Origin: Pelecanus crispus
Lineage: Eukaryota > Chordata > Aves > Pelecaniformes > Pelecanidae
Assembly: GCF_030463565.1 (NCBI RefSeq)
Contig: NC_134653.1
Span: 31,929,150-31,993,149, forward strand
Direction of reading: 5' to 3'
Length of the DNA: 64,000 nt
Numbering within the stretch: position 1 is the first letter of the stretch; each line of letters starts with the position of its first letter. Shown piece by piece: positions 37,301 through 47,900 of this stretch. The notes beneath the pieces were generated by a model, which worked only from the letters and a program-made list of their open reading frames with translations, ran no database searches and was not told where the DNA came from. The position numbers were made by a program, and so were the translations under genes.

Positions 37301-38175
37301 CTACCTAGGGGGTCCAGCAGGTCTTTCTAGCTGGATTCACTTTTATTAAAGAGTGAGAATATTTGCCTTTCACTCAGAAAAGAGATTAATTTTGGTCTTT
37401 TCTCCCTGTATACACACAAAAAGTGTAGAGACTTGATAGCTCCGAGACCGAGTTATGGGCTGACTTCTAGTAAATCAGCAAAGTTATTGGAGCAGAGAAG
37501 GGGAGGAAAGTGATGACTATTCAGGGACACCCTAACTCTGTAAGTGCCTGAAAAAGACACAGAATCTGTAGGAGCACGGGAGGAGAAGGGATTCCGAGTT
37601 CAGCAGTGCCACAGACATTCCCACCGCTGGTACGTGCCAGGACAAGGACAAGGACTGAAAGTTCCTGGCACCCGATGACTGGGCTGGGTTTAGTTCTCAA
37701 ACCCACTAGCAGAAGCTGACTGCTCCAATCAGATGCTGGCTATAACCCATTGGGTGGGAAGAATTCAAGGGGGCAAAAAAATCTCAAAGTAGGCATATTG
37801 TTGTTTAAGGTAAATGAACAGTAAATGCATTTAGCATTAATATAGCCCAAGAGCCATCAAAACCCTTAGCAAAGCAAAGATGATATAGACAGTCACTTCC
37901 TTAATTGAAGGTTTGCTGAACACTCCTCTAACCCCATGTATTTAAATTATTACTTTTCAGGTGCAGACCAAGCCTCAGTGACAGCCCGCAGCCACATTCA
38001 GCTAGTGAAATCACAGGTGCAAGAAGTGCGACAGCTGTCCCAGAAAGCAGAGACCAAGTTAGCTGAAGCTCAGACAGAAGAGCTCATAAAAGCTCAAGGA
38101 GAGGAATCTTCATTGCCACAGGCTATTTTAGGAAGTACGGAAGCAGGCGAGGACCCTTACCTTCGGGAGGACTGA
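34172..38175 (+). CDS. DIABLO: DIABLO / SMAC, complete, 6 exons
   Basis: Mitochondrial intermembrane-space protein. After release in apoptosis it binds IAP proteins through its processed N-terminus and frees caspases. Exons: 34172-34218, 35284-35404, 35762-35893, 36615-36725, 36881-36977, 37961-38175. All junctions are GT-AG and in phase, giving 240 residues (human 239). Residues 1-50 are the mitochondrial presequence and hydrophobic sorting segment ([10 protein letters not shown]). The IAP-binding tetrapeptide is AVPV at residues 51-54, where mammals have AVPI. The mature part is the three-helix bundle: [71 protein letters not shown], ending PYLRED. It is convergent with B3GNT4. Confidence 0.98.
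34982..35150 (+). mobile_element. Short CR1-tailed repeat in DIABLO intron 1
   Basis: A single copy of the head-plus-tail unit seen before VPS33A. It has 'gtttttactttcattaaaaa', then 'ccagccaccaagccaggaaa', then GGTTGGACTGGATGATCTTA, and ends 'gattctatgattctacgatt'. The end repeats the short motif typical of CR1 3' ends. I could not see a clear target-site duplication. Confidence 0.85.
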
Positions 38176-38600
38176 AAAGAACTTAAGTGTCACCATAGAA
38201 TATGTGAGAGTCAATCGCAAATTGGAGGGTCCCAAAGTGTGGGATAGTGCGAACCTACTGAAATAAGCCTATGATTCCATTTTTTTCCCCGAACAGGATT
38301 GCTTTACAAATCATGTCAATTCCAAGTATCTGAAAGGCCTTGATCTTGTTGGTAACTTACCATATTTGTAATACTTATGGATTCAATCATTTAAATTTTT
38401 AACTATGCAAATGTGAAAACTGCTATCAAGGATAGCTTGTTGTTAATTGTCTCTCTGCTGGGAAGGTCCTACTGCTTGTTTGATAGGTTTGTGAGCGCGC
38501 CCTTAACTTAGAGGTTAACTAGGTATCAGCCAAAGAAATGTATTTAAAAGTAATTATTTTTAACCTGTGAAGTAAATGATGTCTGTTAGGAGATACCTTT

Positions 38601-38606
38601 ATTAAA
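38601..38606 (+). terminator. DIABLO: DIABLO poly(A) signal (ATTAAA)
   Basis: ATTAAA about 425 nt after the DIABLO stop, followed by GT-rich sequence ('gtgagtgtgcccatttgggt'). It is the best candidate 3' end for the + strand gene. Confidence 0.55.
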
Positions 38607-38639
38607 CTGTGCAAAAGCATCTCATCGTGAGTGTGCCCA

Positions 38640-41600
38640 TTTGGGTAAGAGATTAAAAGCTGTTTTGTGTTTGAACATAAAAGTTTGTAACGGAGCTGAG
38701 TGACAGCTGCATCAAATTACACTTAACTGCAATCAGGGGAAACATTTGCTGTAGGGCTGAAAACTTTCTATGGGGTTACCCAGGCTGCTCTTAGTGAAGC
38801 TTTGCAGTTCAGTACAGCAACCTCTTTCACCCAAGAGTCACCACCTGTAAGGCACCTGCCTTCCCCAGGAAGCAAAGGGAGATTTGATTTTCAAGATACT
38901 GTGGTTATAAACAAATTCGTTGTGGCAACTGCTGTGTACTTCTTTACAAAGCAGTAAGCAAAAGTGAGTTTTACATATTTGAATGCTTTCCAGCACAAGT
39001 TTCAGGAAAATAATCTTAAATCTCTCTTTTTGCAAGCTTAATGTTTCACTGCAGGCTTCAAAACCACAGGTGTCTTTCACTGTGTTCATTTTCTAACTTG
39101 CCAGCTTAATGTGAAATTTGCAGTATTAACTGTAGAGACAACATAAACTCAAGCCGAGATTGCTTTGTAGAATAGCATCCACTACAACTTTAGCACTGCT
39201 GATTTGAATCAATTAACCCCCATTCATCAGGTTTTGTAAGAAAACATACATTAATGACAGGTTTTTCACCACAAATTAGCATCTGATGCACTACATCTGT
39301 GTCAAGGTCACTGTTAATAAGTTCAGTTGTGCTCAACTAGCACTTTTTTTGGCTGTAGCATAAGCCTTTCTATCTGCATCTCATTTTGCCTGCCCTTTGA
39401 GCAAATGCAATCTCAGCTGCACAGCACTGTACATTTATAGATTAAATAGGAAAGAAATTAACAAACCGCCTTTCCTTGCTCCTGCTCCTCCCTGGGTACT
39501 GCTGTATCCAAGGAGGATGGCACAGTCCAGAATTAAAGCTCACCACGAGACGCTAGCGTGTGCTGTGCCAGTAGTCAGGAGGGCCCAAACGCAGCTTTGG
39601 GCTGGAGCATTAGGGAAAAAAAAACCACTTATCATGAGAGGATTCTTTGCAGCAGTGGCACAACCACACCCTCAAGAGCCAAATGCAACTTCAGGTCAGC
39701 CTCTAACCACAATCGCTCCAGTTTGTTACATGCTGCCATTTAAGAACTTCTGCCAAGCCACGGACCCAAATGCAGGTTGCGTTCCTTTCAGAATGCCACA
39801 GTAACTCTACCCGGATGCTTGCATGGCAGAGACGTATATAGCTTAAGACAGATGAGCACTGCTATGTAAGTCTGCAAAGCAACTCATTCTTCCCCTTTCA
39901 GAGCCTGCTCCCAGCCCCCTTGTTGCCCTACTTCTTGTTTCACCGTATGCCCTGCTCTTATTTCCCAAGACACAGGCTGTACCCACACACATCTAACCTC
40001 CAGGCGTGGCGCGAGCCAACTAATCAGTTCAGTTGAGTCAAAATGGGAGCGAGGAGCACGAGTGGCTCCGTAACACCTCCAAAACGGGGTGGGAAGGAAC
40101 CCCACACCTTTATTAGGAAGTGAGAGCTGCCTATTGCAGGGTTAGCCCATACACCTAAGCCCACAACAGACATGACGTTACGCTCTACATTATGTTACTG
40201 AGTTTGCATTTGGAATCATCTAGTGGATCAGAAAAATGCTGCCACAGCAGTTCACAGGGTACCACGGTACCCGCTCTGTCCAGTCTCTTCTCTAGAACAA
40301 GCAGCAGTGCCCAGAGAGAGAACAGTGCCCAGAAACTCGGTTTTGCTGCTGATACTCGGCCTTCTTTACAAAGCCAACATATCTGAAACTACATGTAGAC
40401 AATTTCTCAGGTACAGCTACTCAATCCCTTTTAGGGCTCTAGTGAGAAGATGTAGTAGCAGCTTGTACAAGACACATTGAGGATGGACACACACGCAGAG
40501 GCTCCCCCCTTGGAAGAGCAATTTTTTCAAACACCTGCATTTGGCACAGAAACAGCTCATGTGAGAGCAGCAACTCCCGCTGTAAGAGTCTGGGTCATGT
40601 TGCAGGGTAAGCTAGAACTACACCTGGTGCTTTAGAAAGCCAAGGCAGCGAGGGATCGAACGAGGACCGGCGGTACTGCCAGGAGTCCCTCAGCCCGAGG
40701 TCGTACAGCACCGCACCGCCCCGCTGGCAGGCAGGGCGGCCAGCCTCCCCAAAGCTCGTCACATCTCTGGCCTCGGGACGCCCTCAGTCCCTCTGCCTAA
40801 GGAGTACAAGCAAGGACCTGCTGGAAGCGCTTTCCGAGCACCTCCAAAAGCTCTGGCTCACATCTGGTGGGCAGTGAACGCTGGGCAGCTGGCACTACGA
40901 CAGCAATGACAACAGCACAACACTGCGTCATTTGTGTACAAATTCCTCAGATTTCTGTAATCACACACTTCCTCTCTACCCACTACCTTTTTCTAAAGCT
41001 TCCAGGGTGCTTCCTGCTCACACACAGCACAGCAGCTTCTGATCCAGCAGCAAGGCACCCTGAAGCTGATAAGCTTCCTAAAAGTATCACCAAATCTTCA
41101 TTTCATATTTGATCTTTCCTCAAATTAGCGACTCCCACGTACTCATACATTAACCACTTCTATGTCAGTACATCTTGTCTGGACAGAGGCAGAAAACAGC
41201 AGCTGTTCACAGCAAAGGAAGTAGAAAGTTTCCATTGCCACATAACCTCATCCTCTTCAGTATCGACAGCTCCTTAATGCAAATGCCCAGCACCAGATAT
41301 GAGCCTTCTCTGGCTTTTAGTTCTCTTAGCTTTCAGGAGACCCAAGAATACTCCTGTGAAAACAGTTTTCAAAACTGTATTTTATTTATATCCAATGTTA
41401 CAAAAACAAACAAACAAAAACCCCAGACACCTCTCGCACAACATGAAAAGCTACAGCCACTGTTAACTACCTCTGTGATTATTCAAGACACATCGCTCCT
41501 CTCAAACCCAATCAGAAAGTGTTTGTGCAAAAGCTTCCAGTGCAAGTAAACCTGTAATAAACTTCTGTAAAATCCAAAGGGCTCGAGTCAGAGCCCAGTC

Positions 41601-42170
41601 CCTTGGATCATCTTGCTGTGTTAAGGCAATACATTTTTGAGGCTCCCCCCCCCCTCCCCCCCAGTCCACCACTCCCTTTCTCCTGCTGTCCCGTAGGACC
41701 TGAAGGATCGCTGGCCTGGGACAGCGGAGTTGCACTGCAGCGGACCCAGCAGCACACACTGGCCTTTTCTTCCACCCCTTCAAGTAATTTCAAATGCTCT
41801 GTCACTCATTAGTCATCATTAGCTTCCTACATGAGACTGAATCAGACAGCAGCCTCGGCACTGCAGAGCCCCCATGCCACATGGCACCTCACTCAACTCA
41901 CATCCCTGGGGCAGTTGTGACTTCCCCGGCTCCAGTCTGGCTGGGAGGAACTGAGCCGAGTCGCCTGTGCCACGTCACACCGAGCTACCGGCCCCATCCC
42001 CACCCCGCAAATCCAACTGCTTCAGTAAGCCACCAATATATTAGACTTACTGCAAAACAAAACCCTATGGCTCAAGTACAGTCTGTTAGTAGAGGACACG
42101 TTTCTACCACAACCCGATTTTTAGTTTAAGTACCCTGTGTCTGTTACCAGTCACAATCCCGCTGCGCTCA
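38640..42170 (-). other. Convergent DIABLO/B3GNT4 3' region
   Basis: No coding exon is seen. On the minus strand AATAAA occurs at 41381-41386 and at 40109-40114, which would give B3GNT4 3' UTRs of about 0.8 or 2.1 kb. A C-run lies near 41645-41662. Confidence 0.5.
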
Positions 42171-43289
42171 TCAGTAGCTTCTTTTCCAACCCCTTCTGTA
42201 GTTGTGCGTTACTGACACCGCACACCTAATGCTGTCATCCTTTATCAGCGTCCACATGATCCACATCTCAGTAGGGTTTAGTTTGTGCACAATCATCAGC
42301 TCTTTGTACAAGCACGGATCAAAAGGATTGAAAGGTCTCTGGATGCCGAAAGTCTTAAAGCCAGCGTGGTTCTTTGGGGTCACTGCCATCTTTGCCAGGC
42401 ACATTCCCACAAACACATCATCTATTGGGAAGAGCTCCATGTCCTCTGCGGTGCTCTGGAGGCGGCGCACTGTCTCTCTAGACATCACGTAGCCCCCCCC
42501 ACCCGCATAAAGAGGATAGAAGTGGGCTCTGTACATGGACTCTGGAATAAAGTATTTGACCTTGGTGTTCCTGATGGGCCGGGCGTTGGTGATCACGTCC
42601 CCAACAAAGAGATCCTGTTCAGGGTCCAGTTCTTGGAGGAACTCAACAATGTTGTAAGTATTGACAAAGACATCATCATCGCCCTTCAGCACAAACCTGG
42701 CGTGCAGGCAGTCCTCCATGAACCAGCGGAGGAAATGCAGCTCCTTGAGGGTCAAGTTGAAGAAGTTGTCAATGAAATCCCACTGCAAGATGTCATCAAA
42801 CTCCTGGCTCTCGTAAGCCAGCAGCTGGTGCAGGGGCGGTACGTGGATTTTGGCCTCTGAGCGCCCTAGAAGGAACACCAGCCTGATGCGCTTGCCACCG
42901 ATGGAGACCGCCTTCCCCCACGTGTTCCTGATGGCCACCCGCCGGTCTATGTTGGTTGGGGAAGACTTAATCGCCAGCAAGAGGAACGTCTCTTTGCTAC
43001 ACCTGGAAGGCTTCAGCAGGACCAAGAAGTTCCGGCAGTGTTTGTACGTTAAGAAGACACGGTGAAGCTCTGGGAGGCTGAGAGAAGAATTAGCGAGGGT
43101 CAAGTTTGGCAAACACTTGCTGAGTTCAGCATTGTCCAGAACCAAAGACTTTGGTTTGTGGCTCGCTACATCCACTTTCTGGCCTGCTGACGACGCTGCC
43201 AACTTTGCCTCTTTCTTCATGTAAAAAAACCAAGCCAGCAGCGTGACTGACAAGGCGTAAAGCGCGAGGTTTTTAATCCTGGGATACAT
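42171..43289 (-). CDS. B3GNT4: B3GNT4, beta-1,3-N-acetylglucosaminyltransferase
   Basis: Golgi type II membrane enzyme of family GT31. It transfers GlcNAc in beta-1,3 linkage to galactose, building poly-N-acetyllactosamine chains. The 372-residue CDS lies in one exon whose acceptor (tctctgaccgcgcag) places the exon start at 43316. A GC-rich non-coding first exon ends at a GTAAGT donor at 43725/43724. Residues 1-8 are cytosolic and about 9-24 form the membrane anchor ([16 protein letters not shown]). N-glycosylation sequons occur in the stem (NLT, NSS) and at NLT near 178. Family motifs are [10 protein letters not shown] (117-126), the metal-binding DDD in [10 protein letters not shown] (204-206), [10 protein letters not shown] (261-270) and [10 protein letters not shown] (289-298). 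Position between DIABLO and LRRC43 favours B3GNT4 over the similar B3GNT2/3. Longer frames running upstream through the minisatellite are not coding. Confidence 0.92.
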   Translation of the reverse strand: MYPRIKNLALYALSVTLLAWFFYMKKEAKLAASSAGQKVDVASHKPKSLVLDNAELSKCLPNLTLANSSLSLPELHRVFLTYKHCRNFLVLLKPSRCSKETFLLLAIKSSPTNIDRRVAIRNTWGKAVSIGGKRIRLVFLLGRSEAKIHVPPLHQLLAYESQEFDDILQWDFIDNFFNLTLKELHFLRWFMEDCLHARFVLKGDDDVFVNTYNIVEFLQELDPEQDLFVGDVITNARPIRNTKVKYFIPESMYRAHFYPLYAGGGGYVMSRETVRRLQSTAEDMELFPIDDVFVGMCLAKMAVTPKNHAGFKTFGIQRPFNPFDPCLYKELMIVHKLNPTEMWIMWTLIKDDSIRCAVSVTHNYRRGWKRSY

Positions 43290-43315
43290 GGCAACCTCCG
43301 GTGCAGAGCCCCGGC

Positions 43316-43850
43316 CCTGCGCGGTCAGAGACACGCCGCTCAGCAGTCCCACCTGCGTACTTACACTTTCCACTTCCACTCGCAGCACTCCCACGCCCGC
43401 AGTCCGGGAGCCCACGACCCAGCCCGGGCAGCCGCCGGGACGGGTCTCGGCGTTTCCACTCGCCGTTGGGTTTTTTTTTGGGTCCTCCACCAAGACCGGG
43501 TGCTGCCGGCGAGGACGGGAACGCTGTGCCGGGCGCGGCGGCCGCTCGCCCCCGGGGAGGGCTCGGGAGCCCGCGGGGAACCGCACCGGCCCCGGGAGAG
43601 CCCGCCCGGCCCCGGCCCCGGCCGCGCAGTCCGGGCTCGGAGCACCGCTGCTCCCCGGCACGGCCCGCTGCAATCCCCCGCCCCGGGCTGCAGAGCCAGA
43701 GCCGCCGCCGCCGCCCAAACTTACCGGGAGCCACCGCCCCGCCCAGCCCCGCCCCGCCCCGCCGGAGGGGTGGGGCTGGGCTTGCACCGGGCACCCCGGG
43801 CAGCGCGTCCCGGGCGCTGCACAGCGGCACCGGGCGCTGCACCCTGCACC
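43316..43850 (-). promoter_or_regulatory. B3GNT4: B3GNT4 CpG-rich promoter and non-coding exon 1
   Basis: A GC- and CpG-dense block directly upstream of the coding exon. A strong donor (CCCG then GTAAGT on the minus strand, exon end 43725) and the acceptor before 43316 define a 408-bp 5' UTR intron. No TATA box is seen. The upstream edge meets the minisatellite at about 43850. Confidence 0.7.
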
Positions 43851-44770
43851 CCCACCCTGCACCACGCACATGGCACCCCCCGCCCTGCACACCGCACATT
43901 GCACACCGGACACTGCGCACCCCACCTTGCACACCCCACCTTGCACACCGCACATTGCACACCCCACCTTGCAGACCCCACCTTGCACATTTGCACATGG
44001 CACACCACACATGGCACACCAAACATTGCATACCCACCCTGCACACCCCACCCTGCACACCCCACCCTGCACACCCCACCTTGCACACCCCACCTTGCAC
44101 ACCGCACATTGCACACCCCACCTTGCAGACCCCACCTTGCACATTTGCACATGGCACACCACACATGGCACACCAAACATTGCATACCCACCCTGCACAC
44201 CCCACCCTGCACACCCCACCTTGCACACTGCACATTGCACACCCCCACCTTGCACACCCCACCTTGCACACCGCACATTGCACACCCCACCTTGCAGACC
44301 CCACCTTGCACATTTGCACATGGCACACCACACATGGCACACCAAACATTGCATACCCACCCTGCACACCCCACCCTGCACACCCCACCCTGCACACCCC
44401 ACCTTGCACACTGCACATTGCACACCCCCACCTTGCACACCCCACCTTGCACACCGCACATTCGCACATGGCACGCCACACGTGGCACACCAAACATTGC
44501 ATACCCACTCTGCACACCCCACCCTGCACACCCCACACTGCACCTTGCACACTGCACATTCACACATGGCACACCAAACATTGCACACCCGCTCTGCACA
44601 CTGCACATCGCACACCCCACTCTGCACACCTCACTGTGCACACCCCACCTTGCACACCGCACATGGCACACCCCACCCTGCACACCCCACACTGCACCAT
44701 GCACACCACACCTTGCACACCGCATGTTGCACACCGCACCTTGCACACCGCACGTTGCACACCCCACCCT
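43851..44770. repeat. 14-bp minisatellite with a higher-order repeat
   Basis: The array is built of 'ccttgcacacccca' and 'ccctgcacacccca' units with variants such as 'cgcacattgcacac'. A longer block (cttgcacatttgcacatggc, 'acaccacacatggcacacc', 'aaacattgcatacccaccct') recurs at 43982, 44135 and 44304. The spacing is 154 and 169 bp, and a more diverged copy lies near 44455. The + strand is C/A-rich and the minus strand G/T-rich. The repeats contain no stop codons in most frames, so long false open frames appear on both strands. The array fills the gap between the LRRC43 3' end and the B3GNT4 promoter. Confidence 0.95.
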
Positions 44771-44889
44771 GCGCACCGCACACCAGCCCTTGTGTGCTGC
44801 AGCTCCTGCAGAAGCTCCCCAGCGCCTTGCAACATCTCCCAGCTCTGGAGATTCAGCTGAAGCAGAATCCACGCGACGTCCCTGTGGGT

Positions 44890-44895
44890 TTTATT
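44890..44895 (-). terminator. LRRC43: LRRC43 poly(A) signal (AATAAA)
   Basis: AATAAA on the minus strand only about 30 nt after the LRRC43 stop, giving an unusually short 3' UTR. The G-rich minisatellite begins about 100 bp downstream in the direction of transcription. Confidence 0.7.
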
Positions 44896-44923
44896 TCCCA
44901 CTCACTCTTTTGCTAAGGACACG

Positions 44924-47900
44924 TTACTGAGTCTTCCCCGCTGCCATGGCCATGCTCTCCTGGCTCTGGGTACCGGCTGCTGAGGGCCACCGAAGCAGCT
45001 GCATCTGGAATTGAACTGTCAGCGGCACCGGCTGGAGCCCTCGACCCTCCTCCAGTTCAGCAGAGTCTTTGTTTTTTCTTTTTCCTGTGGAAAGAAGTAA
45101 ATCTGTCACTGTCTTTACAGAGTAAATCACCCTAAAAGCAGCAGTGCGCAGTGGGTAAATGCCCTCCGCGTTAGCACTGACTTCTGGGCCTTGAGGGAAA
45201 ATCTGTTTGACTATAACTTTGGGTAAGAAGCCCAAAAAGCATCTTTAAGCAGGCAATTGATCTGGGTGCAATTTTGCTTTTTGTTGTTAAACTCCTCTAT
45301 AATTCCTAGGAAAAAAGAAAGAGGCAGAAATAAATCATTTCAAGCATCCTGGAAAATCAAGCGTGGGGTAAAATGAGACCTACGTGAGACTACTTCCGAA
45401 AGCATCCTTCAATGTCTGGGCAAATTGTTTGCTCACGACAAAGCTTGCCGCATTTCCTCTTTGAGCTGCCTGGAAGGGATCCCAATTCCTCTGAGAGGAC
45501 TTATTATTTGTGAGCATTTGCCTACTCAGGGATGCAAATCAGCCTCAGCTCCCGGCTGCGAGAGTGCCGGTCCCTACGCAGCCTCGCTGGATGCATGGTG
45601 ACAGCGGAGCGAGGGCTGGGGGCCATTCCCCCGCGCCTCGGAGCACGGCCACTGCTGCAGCTCCAAGGTGGTCCGTGGTACCCAGGTGATGAGCAAGTGC
45701 CAAACGACCACGGTGCGATTTGGTGACTCATGGCGCACCCAGGGCTTGCAGACACCGTGTCTGCTACCCCAGCTGCAAGCGGGGTGCACTTGTGAGTCAT
45801 GAGCCACGGCAGAGCGCCCAGCCACGGGACACTGCCGGCGCTGGGTGTAGCGACCTGCGGGGGCAGCTGATTTTTAGGCATTATCTTTTTTAAATATGCA
45901 CTCGGTGCCCTTGCTGTGCAGCTGGCCAGCCTTTACCTGCACAGGCATAAGGGGACATGAAATATAGTGCAAGTCTCTAATCGCTCTGAGTTTCCTGTAT
46001 CAGCGGCAGCTTTTTGTGCACCCAACATGAACTCTGGCCACACGGCCCCCCGCAGAAAGGGTTCAGTTCTCACTCAAGCCGAAAGAAAGACCTGCATGCA
46101 CACTGACCACAGGCACTGGGGTGGAAAGGAACTAAAAAAATACCACTGCTGAACTTCAGTTGTTTGACAGCAGCTCCATGCATCAGCAACGGTCTGAGCA
46201 TATATTGCAAATACACATCTTCTTGTGGTGAACTATAATTTAAGGAGTTGTTTTTTCTTCTTTTCAGGTAGCTGGGAAGGCCATCAGGGCTTCCTCCAGC
46301 ACAGGCACAGCCTAGGACTGCAGGTCTCTTGAGATCCTCCCCAAAGACAGGGAGCTCACCATGGGTGACAGGGCATGGAAAGGCATCCCGGAGCTCTTGG
46401 GGATGGGGGTTAATTGCTTTCTTAAATTAGCAACTAAATCTGATGCTGGGGGGGGGGGGATGACCCGAGGCTCCTTTGGTAGCTCCGAGCAGCGCTGCGG
46501 AGGCCTGGCCCGCTCCATGCTCTCCTTGACCCACGAGCAGCTCGTCAGCGTCCCCTTGCCACCCTTTCCCTCCCCCACTTCCTCCTGCTCTTGCATTACC
46601 CCTCCAATGTGCCAGCACTGCTATTTTTGTAGTCAAAACAAGATTGCTGGAAAAATAACCTGCAAGAGGCAGGGTGAGGTTTGTCTCCAGCGGTTTAAGC
46701 TCTGGCGGTTTAAGCAGCGCTGCTGGCTGAGCAGAGCGTGAGCTCTGCACTGGGGACCAGGGGATGCCCATGAGGGGTCAGGGTGGTCTCTTCATGGGTG
46801 ACAGCAGAGCGGGAACAATAATCCCCTCTGCAAAGTGCTTTGAGATGTGAGCTGGAAACGGATGAGGACCTTATTATGCATCCCAGACAGCACTGCCCGC
46901 GCCGGCCCACGCCACCAGCCACATTTGGCAGCCGACACAGCGGGCAGCACATCTCTCACCCAAAAAATCTGCTTTGCCCTTCTCCCCTGACACACAGGGC
47001 TGGTAGGTGTGCGTCGCTCCCAGGACAGCCGTCAGCCCACCCTCAGTGCTCGGCTCAGACACTGATTCAACAAGGTGTCTGGGCGCGTGTCTAACCCTAG
47101 GGCCCCCGCAGTCAATGGAGGTATTCACAGCCCGAAGCTCAGGATGTGAGTAAGCGCCCTGCTCGGCAGAGCCGGCGGGGACCTGCGGCCGCCTCCCAGC
47201 CGGCACCGCTGGCGTTTGCTCTCGCACACGCTACCCTCTGCCCAGCCAGCTCCCGTCTCCGTCACCTCTGTCAGACGCCGTGGCTTTCTGGCTGGCCTGA
47301 CTTTCTCTCTCTGCTTTTGTTTTTTTGCTCTTGTCTTTGCCTTTTTTCCTGTCCTGCGGGGAGAGATGTTTCCATAGTTAGGCTGTGTTGAAATTCACTG
47401 CCCGCATTCAGTCCCGTGACAGCCGTCGCCATCTGGGTTCTGTCACTGGGATTGAAAGGGCAAACGAAAGGGGTGAGGGGAAGCAGGAGCAGAGTGGCGG
47501 GGCTGCTCAGAGCAGAGCATCCAGGAAATTGAAAGTGTTGGTACAGCCGATGCGTGTTGCCATGCAGAGAGAGAGAGAGCATCAAAGGAAGCACGAGTGG
47601 TTGCTTTCACATTCTCAGATGGAAAAATAAGCTCATCTATTTTCTTACGCTTGGTCTATAAAAAGTAGCAGTACGCATCGCTAATATCAACATTAAGTAA
47701 CGATACCAGCAGTGATGGGTGGTACTTAAGCAGGATTATTTCAGCCCCATTTTATGGAGGGGAGAACTGAGGGATGGACAGGAGGGATGCCTGGGCCAGC
47801 TGCAGCACAGGACGTGCTGAACCCCAGCCTGCCCGGCCCTGGCAGCCCTGCCTCACCACCCTGTCCCAGGACACGCTCCTTACCTTCTCCTCCAGACTTG

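Noticed and set aside
38838-39089. Minus-strand 83-codon frame in the DIABLO/B3GNT4 convergent region
   Set aside because: It sits in AT-rich 3' flanking sequence without start context or splice sites. A shadow frame is the simpler reading.
42171-44627. Very long minus-strand open frame (818 codons) reading through the minisatellite into B3GNT4
   Set aside because: The repeat lacks stops in most frames, and the frame also crosses the CpG promoter and a 5' intron with clear donor and acceptor. Only the last 372 codons are the real enzyme.
43288-44930. Three overlapping plus-strand open frames of 476-542 codons rich in His-Thr-Pro-Cys
   Set aside because: They are translations of a 14-bp repeat in all three frames, with no start context, splice sites or conserved ends. 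The repeat composition explains them fully.
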